Shown piece after piece: positions 59,282-64,000 of a stretch of 64,000 bases of DNA. Below the pieces are notes generated by a model. It had not been told where the DNA came from. It saw nothing but the letters and a program-made list of their open reading frames with translations, and did not search any database. How positions within the stretch are numbered: position 1 is the stretch's first letter; each line of letters opens with the position of its first letter. Origin of the DNA: Chondrosia reniformis (Eukaryota > Porifera > Demospongiae > Chondrillida > Chondrillidae); the NCBI GenBank assembly GCA_947172415.1, contig OX359195.1, positions 2,232,001 through 2,296,000 of the forward strand. The letters run 5' to 3'. The translations under genes were made by a program, and so were the position numbers.

Positions 59282-59290
59282 GATATGTAT
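59239..59290. repeat. GTATAT microsatellite, expanded
   Basis: About nine units, ending in a GGATAT variant. Confidence 0.85.
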
Positions 59291-60170
59291 CTTCTTACCA
59301 TGCATGCATGCAATGCGCGAATGGTGATGGCTTTTGCATGGACAGTATTGACTTTGTCACATTAAACATATGTATGTACTTAAAATTAATGTTAATCATG
59401 CACTTAGCAAAGTTCCACTATCACACTCAATGACATACAATCCATTAGTTTTCATTCCATACATGTAGAGAAACAACTCATTCAAACTTAGATAGTAATA
59501 TACAAACGTAGACCTTTTCAGTACAGGTTAGCAGTTTCAAAGGTATATTTATACGGACGTATTTGATATTTCTTAGCTAGCATTTCAATTTCATCTAGGA
59601 ACTGCATGTTCATAACAACAATTACTGCCCATATAAGTAAATTCAATTGAATTGACTCATTGTTTAAAATGTTGAAGAAGGTGTATATTTGTATTTTAAA
59701 ACACATACACATATGGAGTATTCAATGAATTCTAAGTTATAAGCTTGTGACTATACAAAAAGGATATTTCATGTACATACATATATGGGTACATACGTAT
59801 ATATATTCATTTAATCTGGAGCTGTAATATGCATGTTTATTATTATTTCTAACTTCAAGTAAATGGGTTTGAGAAATATAGAATATAATATAATATGGTA
59901 TTTTTCAAACTCATTTAATAATAATTAGACCATGCAATGGACTACTATTCTTCACTGTATAATAAAAAGTATAATAATTTAGAAAGAAAGGTATTATACG
60001 TACATAAGAATCAGATGCATTAATGGATATATACGTATACTAGTAGTGTATCCCATTGCCACAAAATCCTTAATATATACATAATAGGTATGTATATATA
60101 TGTTGCATAATTGCTTCCATATATAAAGGTTCACACAAACACTAATATATTGACTCGCGATTGATTATTA

Positions 60171-61943
60171 TTAGTATGGTAACATGCCCACATCCTCCCT
60201 TCTTTCATCTTCATTATTATCATGATCACCTGCTTCATACCAATCCTTCACCTTCTTCTTCCCAAAATAACCAAGAGCAGCCACTAACAAGGTTGATATT
60301 GCATACTCCATCAACTTGGTGCTGTCAAAGAGAGGTGACACGTCCTTGTAATGGTTCAATAAGGCAGTAACATACAGCGACATGCCTGTAAAAATTAACA
60401 CTATAGCAATGCAAAAGAAGATAGTTGCATGGTTGCTACAAATGCAACAATTCTTAGGATGTCTCAACATCAGATACACTTCATGTAGAATGACTACAAT
60501 TGCTGCTAGTTGTAAAATGTAGCAGAAACTGTAAGTTACAGCTTCTAAGGGTTGGTTTATAAACAATATTCCAAGATACACAATGGCTACTCCAAACACC
60601 TGAATACTATAGACCGGACCCGCCCATCCAAGGGATATTGCATGACATCTGATCACCCTCCTCCATCTTGGGGATATTTGCTGCTGGTTATTAGATGACT
60701 GATTAAGTAATTTGTTTATTTTGCCATAAATAAGTGGATATTGACTTATGAAACTAATGAGCATAAACACCTCAATTATAAGAGCAATCACACAGTCCGG
60801 AAGGAAAATATCGGGATAGTATTCTTCATGTGACATCAGAAATACAGTACATTGAAGGTTGCTCCAAGAATAATAACAAATAATTAAAAGAGAGAAGCAC
60901 CAAGTAAAGAGTTTGACTTCAGTTAATCTTTTTTGTCTCTTTTGACTCTGCTTCAGAATAAAAATTAAAATTTTATTCTCACTTTTGATGACTTGTATGA
61001 CTAGCAAATTTCCAAGAAGTATTATACCAAGAATAACAATATTCTTTGCAAGAGTGAAGGTCCATATTCGAGGAATATTTGTTACTTGAGGTGTAAGCGT
61101 ATGCAACGATACTCCATATGGCTTTCCCTCATACCACATTGGCACATATCGAAAGAATACTCCTTGTGAGTCATTCATCACCTTTTTAATAGAAAATATT
61201 ATATATTACTTATATTGAAAATGCCTACTTGTGCATATTTAATAATAATTAAAGGATTCTTGTATATTTTTCATAAATGTCAAATGAAATTGCCTATATA
61301 TTAATCTTAATAGATTAAAAAATTATATTCAATTTGTGATTAATTATTTTATAACAGAATTTAGCCAACAAAAGTGAATAGAGTCTCTAGCTATAATGGC
61401 GTATGGGGCATATATTATTACAAGTTGTGCATGTGTATATAGTATAGTGGTGACACTCACATTAGCTCCAAAGTTCTGCAAAAGGGAAGGTTCACATAAA
61501 GTTGGAACAGTCAAGCAAAGTGATTGAGGTAGAAAATGTGAGTCCTTTCTAAGGATATGAAACATGAGAGGAGGTAGCACTAAATAGTAATAATAGCGGT
61601 ACCACACGAATATATCACAATCCTTAGTGTTCCACTGACAGCATGGCTTCTCTATATCTAACACTGTATCATTCTGACTTGTTGCATTGATCATTTTGAA
61701 GTGGAACACTTTGACTTGCTTTGAAAAATTAACAATTTGATGGATGTCCAGTGGATTTCCAAAGTAATCGTAAATACCATAGTGCTTGTTTCCACTTCTG
61801 AGGGCATCCACCATCTGATGTAAATTCTCTACGCAATCCTTCTTGTAATTTTCCTCTCCACTTGTGTGTCTAACTTGAAACAGTGCTAGGATCAGTAAGT
61901 AGACAGTAAAGGTAGAGGATAGAGGACACTTCAGAGAAGTCAT
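60171..61943 (-). CDS. Receptor copy 11: intact orphan 7TM receptor-like protein (alpha type)
   Basis: Exon 1 is 61943-61461 (161 codons) and exon 2 is 61181-60171 (336 codons), joined in phase 0 for 497 residues. The juxtamembrane ectodomain is of the alpha type (YVPMWYEGKPYG and TPQVTNIPRIWTF). It carries changes not seen elsewhere: SKQVKVFHF for SKRVKVFHF, YRYYYYL for YRYYFYL, and IQVIKSEN in the first cytosolic loop. All seven helices, the NQSSNNQQQ loop and the HDNNEDERREDVGMLPY tail are present. It is the only intact alpha-type receptor in the window and begins the third super-unit. Its downstream neighbour on the right is MRI1, not the LRR/ADAR pair usual for alpha. Confidence 0.8.
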
Positions 61944-62060
61944 AATGGCACTTTAATCAGCTGTAGAGATGGAGAATTAACAAAACAAATTTAAGAAGTA
62001 AAAGGCTAGCTGTGGTTGCATTTACCATGCCTTATATACTGTACTATATTGATAATGGCA
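61944..62060 (-). promoter_or_regulatory. Candidate promoter and 5' leader of receptor copy 11
   Basis: Homologous to the flanks of copies 8 and 10. The TATA-like element here is TATATAAGG-like (complement of CCTTATATA, near 62030-62038). Confidence 0.3.
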
Positions 62061-63069
62061 CGCATTTATTTATGTTAGCACTAAGGAGTAAGTTATTATA
62101 TTTTTCGTTTCATCATTTGGTTACTAAGATTATACAATGTGTGCATGTAATCATGGATTCTATATATGCCTAGTAAGATTTGTTATTACATACATTATTA
62201 CATGTATTACAGTTGCATATATAGGTTGACTATATATATAGCTGAATTTCATTTGATAACAGACTTCAAAGGATAATTTAGGAGCAGCACTAGAGATGAT
62301 TTGGTTTCTGCAGCACAATATGGTTAACGCATTCATACCTGTACGTACGTACCTGTTTATTTATTTACATATTTTCATTATTGCATGCTGATGAAGACCC
62401 ATGGGTCAAAATGTTCAACCCATGTAGTGCAATTATATTAATGGACAATATCTCAACTAACTTTCAGTCTTATTACTTGTATATATATATAATATGTTAA
62501 ATTAAGAGAGGTTCCAGTATTTATATATATGAAGTTAAATAAAACATTCAAAAATGAATGAAATCTAGGGTAGCCTATTCCCTAGTTCGGAAACATTAAT
62601 GACGATTTAGTACTTGTGTGTACCTGCGTAAGTTCGCATGTTAGCGCTAGCTCATTTGAAAAAGGAAGAAGAAAAAATGAGGAATTTCAGAATTTGGCCT
62701 ATTTCGGTTTTACCACTTTGTGAAGGTTGTAGAGCATCGAAACATATTTTGGCGTTTAGAAAAGCATGCAAAAACGACTGCAAACACTCGAATATAACCG
62801 AAAATCCTATCGTTGTTGAATTACGAGGTGTTAATTGATAATACATTAGATAGGGCGGCCATGTTTTTTTTCGGCCATCTCTACTTTTAGAGTACTACCG
62901 TACTCTATGATATAAAATGTGTTATACCTAATTAAATTATATATCTAATTATATACGTACAACCACAACAACACATGTACATGTACAGCAGCCATTTCAA
63001 ATGATCACATGAGTTACAGATTATATAAGAAAGTAAACTATGAAATATTATAAAAGCTATAAAGCCAAA
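62061..63069. other. Spacer with a unique segment
   Basis: The left part matches the gamma spacer. About 62510-62970 is found nowhere else in the window. It has overlapping 65-codon open stretches on both strands (62638-62838 and 62846-62652), neither recognisable, and a small palindrome TAGAGTA-CTACCG-TACTCTA at about 62888-62907. From about 62985 it again matches the MRI1-flanking sequence. Confidence 0.4.
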
Positions 63070-63893
63070 TTAGTATTCTTCATTTTTTAATTGTAGTTCT
63101 GGATCAAGTGTAACAACTTGGCTTGGCATGAATACTCCTTACTCATTGATAAAGCCACCAGTTATCAGCTCTGCTGGAGTAACATCAAAGGCAGGATTCC
63201 ACGTATCAATTCCGGGTGCTGCAATCCTTATTCCAGCAACAGCAACCAACTCATGCTCAGGGCGCACTTCAATTGGAATGTCTTCCCCCTTTTCCATACT
63301 GAAATCAAAATTAGAAGTTGGAGCCGCAACATAGAATGGAACTCCAAAATATTTTGCCGCAACTGCAAGTGATAAGGTACCTATTTTATTAGCCACATCT
63401 CCCCTTTTTGCAACTCTGTCAGCTTCTACAATTACAGCATCTACCTTCTTCTGCTGTATGACTGCAGCTCCCATTGAGTCTGTGATCAATGTCCCTGGAA
63501 TTTTTTCTGTGACCAGTTCATAGGCTGTGAGCCAAGATCCTTGGTTGTATGGACGGGTCTCTGTGCAGTAGGCCATTTCAAGCTGCTCCATCTCATGCAG
63601 TTTCCTAATTACACCCAAGGCTGTACCATAGCCAGCCATTGCTAGGGAACCAGTGTTGCAGTGGGTGAGAATATATAGAGACTGTACTATCCTAAATTTT
63701 TGCCTTTAAGGATTGCTTTAGTTCCGTGCTCCCCAATTTTGAAATTATTCTCTTTATCAACAATCAGCATTTTCTCAATTTCATTGATAACGGCATTTCT
63801 CAATTTTTCTACATCATCCTCATCTTTAGCTTGTTCATCAAAGAATTTTAGCACATCTGAATTTGCCCTCTCCAAGTTACAAGCTGTCTTTAA
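63070..63893 (-). pseudogene. MRI1: MRI1 (methylthioribose-1-phosphate isomerase), damaged 3' half
   Basis: MRI1 converts methylthioribose-1-phosphate to methylthioribulose-1-phosphate in methionine salvage. This is the longest copy. The minus strand starts after an AAATTTAAAG acceptor at 63893 with TACNLERANSDVLKFF and continues to AILKGKN. It then changes frame: the catalytic-Cys motif LTHCNTG (near 63650) is one frame off, so a base has been lost or gained near 63660-63700. From [16 protein letters not shown] on, the frame is open through [21 protein letters not shown] (which holds the catalytic Asp) and [12 protein letters not shown]. Then the Lys codon of ITEKG is TAA (63139-63141), 22 codons before the ancestral stop at 63070. 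A small unusual intron or sequence error at the first lesion cannot be excluded. Upstream exons lie beyond the window or are absent. Confidence 0.75.
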
Positions 63894-64000
63894 ATTTGTG
63901 ATAATAGCAATTGTGAGTGTCCTTTGGACTTTCCCCCAGTGTTACCAGTCGAGTGTATTTATATGTATATGTAGCTTCTTACCATGCATGCATGCACTGC
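63894..64000. other. Start of a spacer matching 19.0 and 51.7 kb
   Basis: ATAATAGCAATTGTGAGTGT and GTTACCAGTCGAGT match the sequence right of the two shorter MRI1 fragments, showing that all three MRI1 pieces sit in the same repeat context. Confidence 0.5.

Larger units (their letters stand above)
29010..60150. repeat. Super-unit 2 of the array
   Basis: Repeats the order of super-unit 1 with an additional 6.6-kb unit inserted between alpha and beta (receptor copies 6 to 10). Copy 11 then restarts with the alpha-type ectodomain segment, marking the third super-unit. Confidence 0.6.
58061..60170. other. Delta-specific spacer, second copy
   Basis: Counterpart of 26961-29025 with the tandem duplication, the TGACGTCA palindrome (59022-59029) and an expanded microsatellite. 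No gene is supported. Confidence 0.45.

Noticed and set aside
62638-62846. Overlapping 65-codon open frames on both strands
   Set aside because: They overlap almost fully on opposite strands and neither resembles a known family; one or both are chance.
1-64000. CRISPR arrays, rRNA genes or bacterial operon features
   Set aside because: None seen. Repeats are long tandem units with spliced genes, not short repeat-spacer arrays.

Overview
This is animal genomic DNA: AT-rich, intron-containing, and carrying remnants of an ADAR-type RNA editing deaminase with a dsRNA-binding domain, a family confined to animals. The compact spacing, the recently amplified tandem arrays and the ribonuclease-inhibitor-type leucine-rich repeats would suit a demosponge such as Amphimedon, but that is an inference from style and cannot be proved from this sequence.

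The window is one large array of composite repeat units. The core of each unit is a two-exon minus-strand gene for an unrecognised membrane protein of about 500 residues: a cleavable signal peptide, a Cys-containing glycosylated ectodomain (exon 1), then seven membrane helices and an acidic cytosolic tail (exon 2). The predicted topology is N-out/C-in, as in GPCRs, but I see no DRY or NPxxY motif and cannot place it in a known family. There are 11 copies (the first is cut by the window edge). Three read through completely (41589-43380, 52673-54450, 60171-61943). The others carry one to several stops, frameshifts or deletions.

Between successive receptor genes most units carry three other pieces in fixed order: a plus-strand 3' fragment of a leucine-rich-repeat gene, a short unassigned minus-strand coding remnant, and a minus-strand ADAR-like pseudogene (deaminase domain, dsRBD and, in some units, a winged-helix segment resembling a Z-alpha domain). 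All LRR and ADAR copies are broken. Some units instead carry a 3' fragment of MRI1 (methylthioribose-1-phosphate isomerase); the longest MRI1 fragment closes the window (63070-63893) and is itself damaged.

Units fall into classes that recur in order. Class alpha (receptor, LRR, ADAR without N-terminus, MITE), beta (ADAR with dsRBD and upstream part), gamma (receptor then MRI1 fragment) and delta (ADAR with different lesions plus an extra 1.8 kb) form a super-unit at about 2.2-29.0 kb (alpha-beta-gamma-delta) that repeats at 29.0-60.1 kb (alpha, an alpha/beta hybrid, beta, gamma, delta). A third super-unit begins at 60.1 kb. The two super-units differ mainly by one extra 6.6 kb unit in the second and a 2.2 kb insertion (19.08-21.30 kb) in the first.

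Younger events on top of the array are a tRNA-related element in the intron of receptor copy 3, short pogo-like MITEs in three units, a small insertion at 1.64-1.88 kb, and the 2.2 kb insertion, which ends in a near-perfect 52-bp foldback. Functionally, only the receptor genes look capable of making intact product. The rest appears to be passively co-amplified debris of an LRR gene, an ADAR gene and MRI1.
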